Shown here in pieces: positions 15,616 to 22,835 of a stretch of 38,188 nt of DNA (within the stretch, counting starts at the first letter, position 1; each line of letters opens with the position of its first letter). Position numbers and translations under genes: made by a program. The notes under the pieces were generated by a model. The model searched no databases. It had not been told where the DNA came from and was given only the letters and a program-made list of their open reading frames with translations. Origin of the DNA: Candidatus Angelobacter sp. Gp1-AA117 (GTDB lineage Bacteria > Acidobacteriota > Terriglobia > Terriglobales > Acidobacteriaceae); NCBI GenBank assembly GCA_003223515.1, contig QHVI01000048.1, positions 1 to 38,188 of the forward strand. Reading direction: 5' to 3'.

Positions 15616-17082
15616 ATGCTTACCGCCACCAAGGCAAAAATTTCGTCCGGCAAACTGCTCATCAATGGGCAATGGATTGAAGGCTCAGGCAAAGCATTCG
15701 ATACGGTGAATCCCGCCACCGGCGAGGTGCTCACCCAGGTTGCTGAAGCCAGCGCGCAAGATGTAGATAACGCCGTAGCCGCGGCCCGCAAGGCTTTCGA
15801 AGACATGGCAGGCCCATGGCGCAAGATGTCTGCCAGCGAACGCGGCAAGGTGCTGTGGCGCATTGGCGATCTGATTGAAAAGCACATCGATGAACTGGCA
15901 GAACTCGAAACGCTGGATAACGGCAAACCCATCTTTGAATCGCGCTATGTGGACATGCCCATGGTGGCGGACGTCTTCCGCTACTACGCTGGATGGGCCA
16001 CCAAGATTCACGGCGAAACCGTAAACACATTTAATAATGCGTTCACTTACACGTTGCGTGAGCCGGTAGGCGTAGTGGGCGCCATTGTCGCCTGGAATTT
16101 CCCGCTGCTGCTGGCCAGTTGGAAGCTTGGCCCGGCACTGGCTTGTGGAAACACTGTTGTTCTGAAGCCTGCCGAGCAGACTTCGCTTTCCGCTCTCCGT
16201 TTTGGAGAACTGGCACTTGAAGCCGGATTGCCTGCGGGCGTGCTCAACATTGTGACCGGGGGCCCGGAAACCGGATCAGCGCTTGTGCGTCATCCGGGCG
16301 TGGACAAAGTCGCATTCACCGGATCAACTTCGGTGGGCAAAGAGATCATGCGCAGCTCCGCCGAAACTTTGAAGCGGGTCACGCTGGAACTGGGCGGCAA
16401 ATCGCCCAACATCGTCTTTGCTGATTCCACCATGGATTCAGCCGTAAAGGGAGCGCTCAACGGCATCTTCTATGGGAAAGGTGAAGTCTGCTGCGCCGGA
16501 TCGCGACTGTTCGTCGAAAAGAAAGTCGAAGACGAATTCCTCACCAAGTTGGTGGATTACAGCAAGAAGATCAAACTGGGTGATCCACTGGATCCCAAAA
16601 CCCGTCTGGGCGCGATTGTCAGCGAAAAACAGATGAATACAGTACTCGGCTATATCGAGTCGGGCAAGACTGAAGGCGCAAAGCTGCTGGCCGGTGGCAA
16701 GCGGGCCTCAGTGAATGGCGATCACGGCTACTTCCTGGAGCCGACCATCTTCGGCGGCGTGAAAAATGACATGAAGATCGCCCAGGAAGAAATCTTTGGT
16801 CCGGTGCTGGCCACACTCAGCTTTGACGATGTTGAAGAAGTGGCTGAACTGGCCAACAAGAACGTGTACGGCCTGGCCGCAGCCATCTGGACCAACGACA
16901 TCAAGAAGGCGCACCAGCTTTCGCGCCGTCTGCGGGCCGGTACTGTCTGGATCAATACCTACGGCCTGATGGACGCGGCGCTGCCTTTCGGCGGTTACAA
17001 GCAAAGCGGCTTCGGCCGCGAACTCGGTATGCATGCCATCGAGCATTACACCGAGTTGAAAACAGTTTGGATGAACCTGTAA
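15616..17082 (+). CDS. NAD(P)-dependent aldehyde dehydrogenase
   Basis: The start at ATG 15616 has AGGAG eight bases upstream; that site is part of a TAGCTAAAAGCCAGGAGCTT repeat word. The 488-residue enzyme has the full ALDH set: N161 in WNFPLLL, K184 in LKPAEQTS, E258 in TLELGGKSPN and nucleophile C292 in GEVCCAGSR, where the usual GQ before the cysteines is GE. The sequence is of the betaine/retinal ALDH1 type, not the longer BoxD or PaaZ. In this cluster it may oxidise a semialdehyde produced by ring opening, the role BoxD plays in benzoyl-CoA breakdown. That link is inference from context. Confidence 0.88.
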   Translation: MLTATKAKISSGKLLINGQWIEGSGKAFDTVNPATGEVLTQVAEASAQDVDNAVAAARKAFEDMAGPWRKMSASERGKVLWRIGDLIEKHIDELAELETLDNGKPIFESRYVDMPMVADVFRYYAGWATKIHGETVNTFNNAFTYTLREPVGVVGAIVAWNFPLLLASWKLGPALACGNTVVLKPAEQTSLSALRFGELALEAGLPAGVLNIVTGGPETGSALVRHPGVDKVAFTGSTSVGKEIMRSSAETLKRVTLELGGKSPNIVFADSTMDSAVKGALNGIFYGKGEVCCAGSRLFVEKKVEDEFLTKLVDYSKKIKLGDPLDPKTRLGAIVSEKQMNTVLGYIESGKTEGAKLLAGGKRASVNGDHGYFLEPTIFGGVKNDMKIAQEEIFGPVLATLSFDDVEEVAELANKNVYGLAAAIWTNDIKKAHQLSRRLRAGTVWINTYGLMDAALPFGGYKQSGFGRELGMHAIEHYTELKTVWMNL

Positions 17083-17084
17083 AG

Positions 17085-17107
17085 CAGCTACTAGCTAGGA
17101 GCTATTT
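17085..17107 (+). repeat. TAGCTAGGAGC repeat word serving as ribosome binding site
   Basis: The 26-base gap before the oxygenase gene is one CTAG-rich word, AGCAGCTACTAGCTAGGAGC, whose TAGGAG lies at the proper distance from ATG 17109. The same word family precedes the genes at 15616, 24870 and 25680. Confidence 0.6.
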
Positions 17108-17108
17108 C

Positions 17109-18293
17109 ATGCCTGGAAAAGTAATGAAGATCGGCACTTTTAGTGATTGGGTTGGACTGTTTAAGGAATGGCGCGAGGAAATCGGTGTCAACCATGATGA
17201 CATCAAAAACTTCCAATTTGACACCCTGTACGGCTCAATCGAGACGGAAGAAATCTCCTTCGGCTATTACAAGGGCCGCCCCAAGTGGGAAAACCTGCGC
17301 CAGATGCCCACGCAGAACATGAAGGACGCGCTCATGAACCTGATCGTCTACCAGGGCGATACCGAGTTCGCCAGCGTGGAGCAGCAGCGCTATCTGTTCC
17401 AGACTGCCCCCACAGATTGGGACCGCTCCGCCCTTACGCGCGTCATGATTGAAGAAATGCGCCATGGCTGGCAGATGTGCGCCCTGCTCATCGAACATTT
17501 CGGCACCACCGGCAAAGTGGAAGCCCAGAAGATGCTGGAGCGCAAAGCCTATGAGAACAAGCGCCTGCTCGGCTCCTTCAATGAAGAGTGCGACAATTGG
17601 CTCGACTTCTTTGCCTACACTGACTTTGTCGACCGTGACGGCAAATTTCAGCTTCAGATGCTGAAGTACTCGGCCTTCGCTCCTCTGGGACGCTCCATGA
17701 GCTACATGCTGCGCGAGGAAGCCTTCCACATGGGTACCGGCAATACCGGCCTGGCGCGCATCACCGAAGCCGGCGTAGTGCCTGACTGGCTCATGCAGAA
17801 GTACCTCAATAAGTGGATATCCAGCGCCTATGATCTGTTTGGCACCGACCACTCTTCATCGGCGCACTGGGCGTACGTGTGGGGACTCAAGGGCCGCTAC
17901 GACGAGCTGAAGAATGCCACCAATCCCGACCTCGATAATCTCAACGACTACAATCGCCACCTGTATCGCGATGAGTGCGTGCAACTGGTGAAGCGCATCA
18001 GCGCCGGACAGAAGCCGGGAAGTGAAGAGCTGTATTGTCCGGATATCAAGTTCAATCGCAACATCGGCCAGTGGAAAGGGCAGTTCTTCCATCCCAAAAC
18101 AGGCCAGCCGCTGGAAGAGAAGGAATACAGGCAGCAGCTTGATGCCTGGCTGCCCACTGCGGCAGACAAGAAGCTGCTGATGGAGATCATCCAGAACGAA
18201 AAGAGCTGGATCGCTCCCCGGCCCGGTGCAAAAGACCCGCTGCTCACCATCGGCGAAGTGCGCAAGAACGCAATTAATGCGAGCGTGCAGTAG
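17109..18293 (+). CDS. BoxB-like diiron aromatic acyl-CoA epoxidase
   Basis: A 394-residue oxygenase of the BoxB/PaaA class. All six expected diiron ligands appear in order and spacing: E86 (QGDTE), E116 and H119 (EEMRH), D175 (VDRDGKFQL), E204 and H207 (EEAFH). Stretches such as GDTEFASVEQQR, DFVDRDGKFQL and LGSFNEE closely resemble BoxB of the aerobic benzoyl-CoA pathway as I remember it, more than PaaA. It is about 80 residues shorter than BoxB. BoxB adds one oxygen of O2 across the ring of benzoyl-CoA. Its usual reductase partner BoxA is absent here, so electrons must come from elsewhere. The start follows a TAGGAG site. Substrate: an aromatic CoA ester by inference. Confidence 0.85.
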   Translation: MPGKVMKIGTFSDWVGLFKEWREEIGVNHDDIKNFQFDTLYGSIETEEISFGYYKGRPKWENLRQMPTQNMKDALMNLIVYQGDTEFASVEQQRYLFQTAPTDWDRSALTRVMIEEMRHGWQMCALLIEHFGTTGKVEAQKMLERKAYENKRLLGSFNEECDNWLDFFAYTDFVDRDGKFQLQMLKYSAFAPLGRSMSYMLREEAFHMGTGNTGLARITEAGVVPDWLMQKYLNKWISSAYDLFGTDHSSSAHWAYVWGLKGRYDELKNATNPDLDNLNDYNRHLYRDECVQLVKRISAGQKPGSEELYCPDIKFNRNIGQWKGQFFHPKTGQPLEEKEYRQQLDAWLPTAADKKLLMEIIQNEKSWIAPRPGAKDPLLTIGEVRKNAINASVQ

Positions 18294-18304
18294 CTCGTGT
18301 CTAA

Positions 18305-18494
18305 ATTCCGAGCGTAGCGAGGAATCCCTTTCGCAAGATTTATCTTGAGGGATACGGAAACGATAACCACAAAGGACACAAAGGTTCACGAAGGATTTAT
18401 TGATCCTTCGTGCTCCTTTGTGTCCTTTGTGGTTTACTAACTGAGCTACAGAATGATTCTCGTGGGGATAGGGATTCCTCGCTTCGCTCGGAAT
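18305..18494. repeat. Nested double inverted repeat
   Basis: The outer arms 18305-18329 and 18470-18494 (25 nt each) are complementary at 24 of 25 positions (CCGAGCGTAGCGAGGAATCC with its partner). The inner arms 18365-18396 and 18403-18434 (32 nt each) are complementary at 30 of 32 around a 6-nt loop TTATTG. The inner arms consist of the CACAAAGGACACAAAGG word. The whole gap between the oxygenase and the CoA-transferase gene is this structure; no gene is present. Confidence 0.85.
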
Positions 18495-18507
18495 TGATCA
18501 AACAGAG

Positions 18508-19260
18508 ATGACATACACCCTCAACGAACTGATGGTTGCCGCCGCCGCCCGCGAGATCAAAGACGGCGAGGTGGTCTTCGTGGGCATGCGCCTGCCGCTG
18601 ATTGCTTTTGTGGTGGCCAAGAAGACCCATGCTCCTCATGCCATCGGATTGTTTGAGAACGGCGTAATCCGCTCCACGCCCTCGCCTGAATTGATCTACA
18701 CCATGGCCGATCCACCCAACATTCTGGGCGCAACACAATGCCTGGACATGACCGGCGTGATGAGCCTGCTGCAATCAGGCCGCGTGCATCTTGGCTTTCT
18801 TGGGGCCGCCGAGGTGGATCGCTTCGGCAATCTGAACTCAACCCAGGTGAAGGGCAAGAATGGCATTGTTCGCCTGCCCGGATCGGGTGGCGCCTGCGAT
18901 ATCGCTTCTATGGCGCACCGTTTTGTCTCTTTGCTGGATCACGGCAAGCATCGTCTGCCTGAACGCGTAAGCTACATCACTAGTCCCGGCAATGGAGAAG
19001 GCGGAGGATGGCGTAAGCGCGTCGGTCTGCCGCGCGGAGGCCCCGCAGCCGTGATCACCACCAAATGCGTGCTGCGCTTCGGCGAAGATGGCGAGGCCTT
19101 TCTTTCGACCTATCATCCGGGCGTTACCATCGAAGACATACTGGCCAATACCGGGTGGAAGCTGAAGGTAGCCGACAACGCCAAGCCCACGCCCGAGCCC
19201 ACCGCGGACGAACTCAAAGCGATCCGCGAATACGACACCAAAGGCTTCTGGACCAGTTAG
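18508..19260 (+). CDS. Glutaconate-CoA-transferase-type subunit B
   Basis: A 250-residue class I CoA-transferase beta subunit. The covalent-intermediate glutamate is E50 in GLFENG, matching E54 in VESG of Acidaminococcus GctB as I recall it. GAAEVDRFGNLNST and YITSPGNGEGGG are further family signatures. The alpha subunit is not adjacent but 4.5 kb downstream at 23785, with a VOC gene, a hydratase and a three-gene insert between. It may move CoA onto a carboxylate of the pathway. The alternative is an IpdAB-like role, since those steroid-ring hydrolases share this fold. Ribosome binding site is weak (CAGAG). Confidence 0.82.
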   Translation: MTYTLNELMVAAAAREIKDGEVVFVGMRLPLIAFVVAKKTHAPHAIGLFENGVIRSTPSPELIYTMADPPNILGATQCLDMTGVMSLLQSGRVHLGFLGAAEVDRFGNLNSTQVKGKNGIVRLPGSGGACDIASMAHRFVSLLDHGKHRLPERVSYITSPGNGEGGGWRKRVGLPRGGPAAVITTKCVLRFGEDGEAFLSTYHPGVTIEDILANTGWKLKVADNAKPTPEPTADELKAIREYDTKGFWTS

Positions 19261-19477
19261 AAGTATTCATGGAGCGCAGACGCCGGGGCCCCCGACACGG
19301 GCCGATGTTGCACGTGGCGGGGTGGAGGTGCCCCCGGCTGCGCGGATGGAATTCCAGGAACACAAGACAATTTGCACACCGATACAAATCAGCTAAACAG
19401 GCTAAATCACATCCGATGCATTACACTATCCCCGAGCCACTCTGTTTAGGGCTGAATACTGACTGCGAGTGCTATCT
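19261..19477. other. GC-rich structured spacer without a gene
   Basis: Between the transferase and the VOC gene lies a GC-rich stretch (about 19271-19350) with partly complementary GCGCAG...GGGGCCCC and GTGCCCCCGGCTGCGC arms. The AT-richer remainder (CACCGATACAAATCAGC) leads to the VOC gene. An open frame at 19065-19481 in another phase crosses it but overlaps the transferase and has no family resemblance. Confidence 0.4.
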
Positions 19478-19864
19478 ATGAAACGTGTCACTGGAATCGG
19501 CGGTATCTTTTTCAAAGCGAAAGACCCTGAGAAGATGTATGAGTGGTACGAGCGGCATCTGGGGATCAAGCGCGAACATGGCGCGGTGCAATTCCATTGG
19601 CGCAAACCGGATGATCCTGCCGTTGAAGGCACAACTGTCTGGTCTATCTTCAAACAGGATACAAAGTACCTGAATCCCAGCACTTCTCCCTTCATGATCA
19701 ATTATCGTGTCGATGATCTGGATGCCGTCCTGGAGGCATTGCGGGCCGAAGGTGTGACAACCGATCCCAACCCCGAGGATTCCGAGTACGGGCGCTTCGC
19801 CTGGATCATGGATCCGGAAGGTAACAAAATCGAATTATGGGAGCCGCCGGAGAAGAAAGATTGA
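19478..19864 (+). CDS. VOC (glyoxalase/dioxygenase) superfamily protein
   Basis: A 128-residue single VOC module with two beta-alpha-beta-beta-beta halves: GGIFFKAKDPEKMYEWYERH at the start and FMINYRVDDLDAVLEALRAEG in the second half. The ending WIMDPEGNKIELWEP is the family signature with the C-terminal glutamate metal ligand. The first position that normally offers a histidine ligand is GGIFF here, so metal binding is doubtful. Members include glyoxalases, epimerases and extradiol enzymes, all possible with ring-derived CoA esters; a methylmalonyl-CoA-epimerase-like or lyase role cannot be decided. Start at ATG 19478 (MKRVTGIGG). Confidence 0.8.
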   Translation: MKRVTGIGGIFFKAKDPEKMYEWYERHLGIKREHGAVQFHWRKPDDPAVEGTTVWSIFKQDTKYLNPSTSPFMINYRVDDLDAVLEALRAEGVTTDPNPEDSEYGRFAWIMDPEGNKIELWEPPEKKD

Positions 19865-19873
19865 TAATTGAGC

Positions 19874-19928
19874 AATTTGTAATTGGCAACTGAAGAACCT
19901 CAGGTCTTCAAATTACCAATTACAAATT
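19874..19928. repeat. Inverted repeat between VOC and hydratase genes
   Basis: The arms AATTTGTAATTGG (19874-19886) and CCAATTACAAATT (19916-19928) are perfectly complementary. The inner part TGAAGAACCTCAGGTCTTCA is also nearly self-complementary. It belongs to the GGTAATTGG word family and lies 10 bases after the VOC stop. It lacks a T-run. Confidence 0.75.
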
Positions 19929-19950
19929 ACCAATTAAAAATCCCGCAGGA

Positions 19951-20742
19951 ATGAGTGTTATGGCAAGCACTGTAGCTTCAGCAAAACGGCTGATACTGGA
20001 ATTCAACGCGTCCATCTCCCGCATCACCTTCCACCATCCACCGCTCAATGTAATTGACTTCCAGACGATGGACGAACTGCTGGAGGCCATTCAAACTGTC
20101 GAACAGCGCAATGAGATTTCCACAGTGATCCTGAGCGGCGGCGAACGCGGCTTCTCCGCTGGAGTGGACGTTGCCATCCACACCCCTGACAAAATCGAGA
20201 TGATGTTCCAGAAATTTCATGGCGTGATCGGCGCGCTGGCCAAATGCCGCAAAATCACCATTGCCGAGGTGCACGGCGTATGTCTCGGTGGCGGCGCGGA
20301 ACTGGCCATGATCTGTGACATGGTTTACACCACGGATAAGGCCAAATGGGGTTTCCCGGAGATCAATCTGGGATGCTATCCGCCCGTAGCCTGCGCCGCC
20401 TTGTCTGCGCTGGTAGGTCAGAAACGCGCCGCCGAACTGATCTTTACCGGACGCGCCATCTCCGGCGAAGAGGCTGCCGCATGGGGTCTGGCCAATGAAG
20501 CTCATCCGGAAGGCGAGCTTCAGGAGGTATTGCAAGGCACGCTCGACTACCTCTCCAAGCTTAGCCCCTCAGCTCTGAGCGTAGCTAAGAAAGCATTTTA
20601 CGGCTGGGACTCAATTCATCTCGACAAAGGCATGGCCCGTGCAGAGAAAATCTATCTTGAAGAATTGATGCAGACCGAAGATGTAAAAGAAGGCATCAAC
20701 GCCTTCATGCAGAAGCGCAAGCCGGAGTGGAAGGGAAGATAA
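19951..20742 (+). CDS. Crotonase resembling cyclohexa-1,5-diene-1-carbonyl-CoA hydratase
   Basis: A 263-residue crotonase with E117 in CLGGGAELAMICDMVYTT and E137 in GFPEINLGCYPPVA. The run FPEIxLGxxPPVA is what I associate with dienoyl-CoA hydratases of reductive benzoyl-CoA degradation (Dch/BamR type), where PPVA replaces the GAGGTQR loop of ordinary enoyl-CoA hydratases. It may therefore hydrate a dearomatised ring. ATG 19951 is used; ATG 19960 is an equal alternative, since the GCAGGA site is very close to the first. It is the last gene before the foreign-looking insert. Confidence 0.83.
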   Translation: MSVMASTVASAKRLILEFNASISRITFHHPPLNVIDFQTMDELLEAIQTVEQRNEISTVILSGGERGFSAGVDVAIHTPDKIEMMFQKFHGVIGALAKCRKITIAEVHGVCLGGGAELAMICDMVYTTDKAKWGFPEINLGCYPPVACAALSALVGQKRAAELIFTGRAISGEEAAAWGLANEAHPEGELQEVLQGTLDYLSKLSPSALSVAKKAFYGWDSIHLDKGMARAEKIYLEELMQTEDVKEGINAFMQKRKPEWKGR

Positions 20743-20817
20743 TACGAGCAACAAGCCTTGCCGCAGAGTCTACCATGTAGCTTAAGAATTTAAGACATTC
20801 CCCTTGGATTTGTGACA

Positions 20818-20823
20818 TATAAT
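20818..20823 (+). promoter_or_regulatory. Perfect -10 box (TATAAT) before the toxin-like gene
   Basis: TATAAT at 20818-20823 lies nine bases before ATG 20833, which predicts a leader of only two or three bases. The -35 region at the proper spacing (ACATTC) is weak. No Shine-Dalgarno lies upstream of the start, consistent with leaderless translation. Confidence 0.5.
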
Positions 20824-20832
20824 CGGGGCACC

Positions 20833-21891
20833 ATGAGCACTTCATCCAAGGCGCCGCAAAATAACAGGTCAGGTGCCAAGAAGGCGACTGCGCCTGCGGT
20901 GTATCGCCCACAGCAGAATGCTTCTCGAATCCAGCTAAAACCGGCTATTAGCTCTGCGGTGGAAACTCGTCCTGCGCCGCCAGTCTTTCGTCCACAGGAA
21001 ACTCGAGGAGTGCAGCCAAAGACCAATTTCACGCAGGAGACGCGTCCCGCACCTCCCGTTTATCGTCCACAGCTTACATTCATGCAGGTTAAGCGCGGGA
21101 ATAATCCAGGCGTCGAAAGCCGCCCCGCGCCGCCGGTATATAAGCCAGGAGCCACTGCGTCCCAGTTGAAATCTCATCCTGTCCAATTGAATCATCCGAA
21201 TGCGGCCCAAAACCGCCCGGTGCAAACGGCTCATCCATCAGCACCACGTATCGAGGCAAGTCTTCCCCGGCGGGATGGATTGACTATTCAGCGGATAAAA
21301 GCTTATCGGGTAGGCACAGCCAAATCTAAGTATAAGGTCGGGACTACAGGCGGCAAGATCACCAGTATGTCGGGCGGCAGGAGTGGCATTGACATCAGCT
21401 TTGGAGATCGTGCCCACGCCGATTATTACTTCGAAACGAAAAAGAACGATTCTGAGGCAGTGCTGGATGAATGGGAATTCCCCGACGATGTTTACGATGC
21501 GATCGTCGAACGAATGAATTTTCCCATGAAAAAAGCCTGCCCTAATGGCATCAAGTCGGGTATATGGGATCAAATAAAGAACCTGCCCGCTCCGGTCAAC
21601 AGCAGTGACAAGTTCGTGCGGGAAAACAGTCAGGTTGCTCCCCATTTCCCCAATGAGTGGATTGACCTGCTGGCAAAATATTCCAAGAACAAGTCTGTCA
21701 CAAGAACAACCGTAGCCGAAGCTTTTCCGGTAGAAGAGGTGGTGGAGGAAGTGCCGGATAGCCAGCTTAATGGTAGAGCTGTTCTCTACAGCGAGGATGG
21801 CAGTGTAGAAGAAGATTCCCAGGGCATGACAAAAGAAGATTTCGACACGAAGGATTGGGCGAAGGCAGGTTATCAATTTGTCGAAACCTGA
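20833..21891 (+). CDS. Protein with RPAPPVYRPQ repeats and toxin-like C-terminal half
   Basis: A 352-residue protein without signal peptide. Residues 1-155 are low-complexity with four spaced repeats: PAVYRPQ (21-27), RPAPPVFRPQ (46-55), RPAPPVYRPQ (71-80) and RPAPPVYKPG (97-106), separated by QLKP/VQPK elements, and end in LTIQRI (150-155). From memory, such PPVYRPQ...VQPK...IQR leaders occur on proteins with variable C-terminal toxin-type domains or with DUF4157-like peptidases of contractile injection systems. Residues 156-352 form a different, mixed domain including ISFGDRAHADYYFETKKNDS and DEWEFPDDVYDAIVERM, vaguely like ADP-ribosyl-transferase-type toxins. I could not place a catalytic residue. 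It interrupts the catabolic cluster and precedes two membrane proteins. Function unknown; effector or polymorphic toxin is inference. Confidence 0.75.
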   Translation: MSTSSKAPQNNRSGAKKATAPAVYRPQQNASRIQLKPAISSAVETRPAPPVFRPQETRGVQPKTNFTQETRPAPPVYRPQLTFMQVKRGNNPGVESRPAPPVYKPGATASQLKSHPVQLNHPNAAQNRPVQTAHPSAPRIEASLPRRDGLTIQRIKAYRVGTAKSKYKVGTTGGKITSMSGGRSGIDISFGDRAHADYYFETKKNDSEAVLDEWEFPDDVYDAIVERMNFPMKKACPNGIKSGIWDQIKNLPAPVNSSDKFVRENSQVAPHFPNEWIDLLAKYSKNKSVTRTTVAEAFPVEEVVEEVPDSQLNGRAVLYSEDGSVEEDSQGMTKEDFDTKDWAKAGYQFVET

Positions 21892-21915
21892 TGTCTTGCG
21901 ATCTCTCCAGAGCAT

Positions 21916-21940
21916 ATTTCCTGGCTCAGGAAATTTACTT
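21916..21940 (+). terminator. Possible terminator after the toxin-like gene
   Basis: ATTTCCTG (21916-21923), loop GCT, CAGGAAAT (21927-21934), then TTACTT. The perfect 8-bp stem lies 24 bases after the stop. The T-run is imperfect, so termination would be partial. Confidence 0.4.
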
Positions 21941-22110
21941 GAAGAATGGATGCAGAATCGGTTGCGCCTGAGTCATTGCTGCTGGAGTGGAAAGACGGAA
22001 CATACCTGACGGTTTGATTTCGATGCAAACGGCAAATCAACCACCTCCAGCTTTTACAAAGATCGAATAATCGGGGCAGAACCATCGCGCGGCTTTAAAG
22101 AGGGGTGCAT

Positions 22111-22656
22111 TTGGATCAGATTGGAACTAACTTTCTCAAAGACCGCCTCCGCCAGCAGGCGCAGGCTGAAGGCGTTTCTCTGACGTCTGACGAAGAGATG
22201 TTCATCGACCTGGCCACCAGCGGACGCATGCAGGAGGCCAACCAGGTGATACAAAACATCAAGCAGAAAGAAAGCATTCAGCAGTTCGGCCAGAAGCTGG
22301 TTACCCTGCTGGGCAATGCCTACCGCCAGGATCTGCAAACCGATCCTCAGGCGAAGGACAAATACAGAGCGGCCGTGCAATCACTCGCCGGTGGACACGG
22401 TATCTTCAAATTTGTCCTCCCGCTGATCCTGGAACGCGGCGCTGAACTTCAGAATGCCGAATCCGACATGGTGCTCGGTGTCCCCAAAAGCATGTCGCGA
22501 CCTGCCCCGCCAATTACCTCCACATCAAATTTTCCCGACCCTTCCCCGGCGGGTGTTCCTGGGGTCGAACCCGAATCTTCGGTGAAACGCTTTTTGATGC
22601 TGCTGTTCCTGGTGATCGCCGCTGTTGTGCTCTGGTTTATCATTTCGCGCCGTTAG
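22111..22656 (+). CDS. Tail-anchored membrane protein of unknown function, copy 1 of a duplicated domain
   Basis: The start is TTG 22111, because AAAGAGGGG ends five bases before it; GTG 22105 overlaps that site. The product is 181 residues. A helical N-terminal part (about 1-110) contains FGQKLVTLLGNAYRQDL, DPQAKDKYRAAV and VLPLILERG. A proline-rich linker (MSRPAPPITSTSNFPDPSP) follows, then one C-terminal membrane span RFLMLLFLVIAAVVLWFII with SRR at the very end, so the protein is tail-anchored with the helical part in the cytoplasm. The helical part resembles residues about 205-254 of the next gene's product. I do not recognise the family. Toxin immunity or partner protein is one possibility from context. 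Confidence 0.75.
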   Translation: MDQIGTNFLKDRLRQQAQAEGVSLTSDEEMFIDLATSGRMQEANQVIQNIKQKESIQQFGQKLVTLLGNAYRQDLQTDPQAKDKYRAAVQSLAGGHGIFKFVLPLILERGAELQNAESDMVLGVPKSMSRPAPPITSTSNFPDPSPAGVPGVEPESSVKRFLMLLFLVIAAVVLWFIISRR

Positions 22657-22835
22657 AGTTTCTTGCAATCCCCAAGCCTGACATTGAGATTCCTTCGTTC
22701 TGATGGAGGCATCCTTTGCTCAAAAATTGAATTAGAGCAGTTCCTGAATTGGTGTAGCCAATCGGAAACTGTGAGCCGCGCGAAGCTCGTTTCAGAGATG
22801 GTGCTGAACCGTCTGCAGAAATCTCTAGCAGCAAG

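Noticed and set aside
17067-17108. Upstream extension of the BoxB-like gene overlapping the ALDH gene
   Set aside because: The ATG at 17109 has a proper TAGGAG site; the extension would encode repeat-word residues.
21946-22017. Very small frame (MDAESVAPESLLLEWKDG...) between the toxin-like and tail-anchored genes
   Set aside because: Only 23 residues, no ribosome binding site and no recognised family; too weak to list as an immunity gene.
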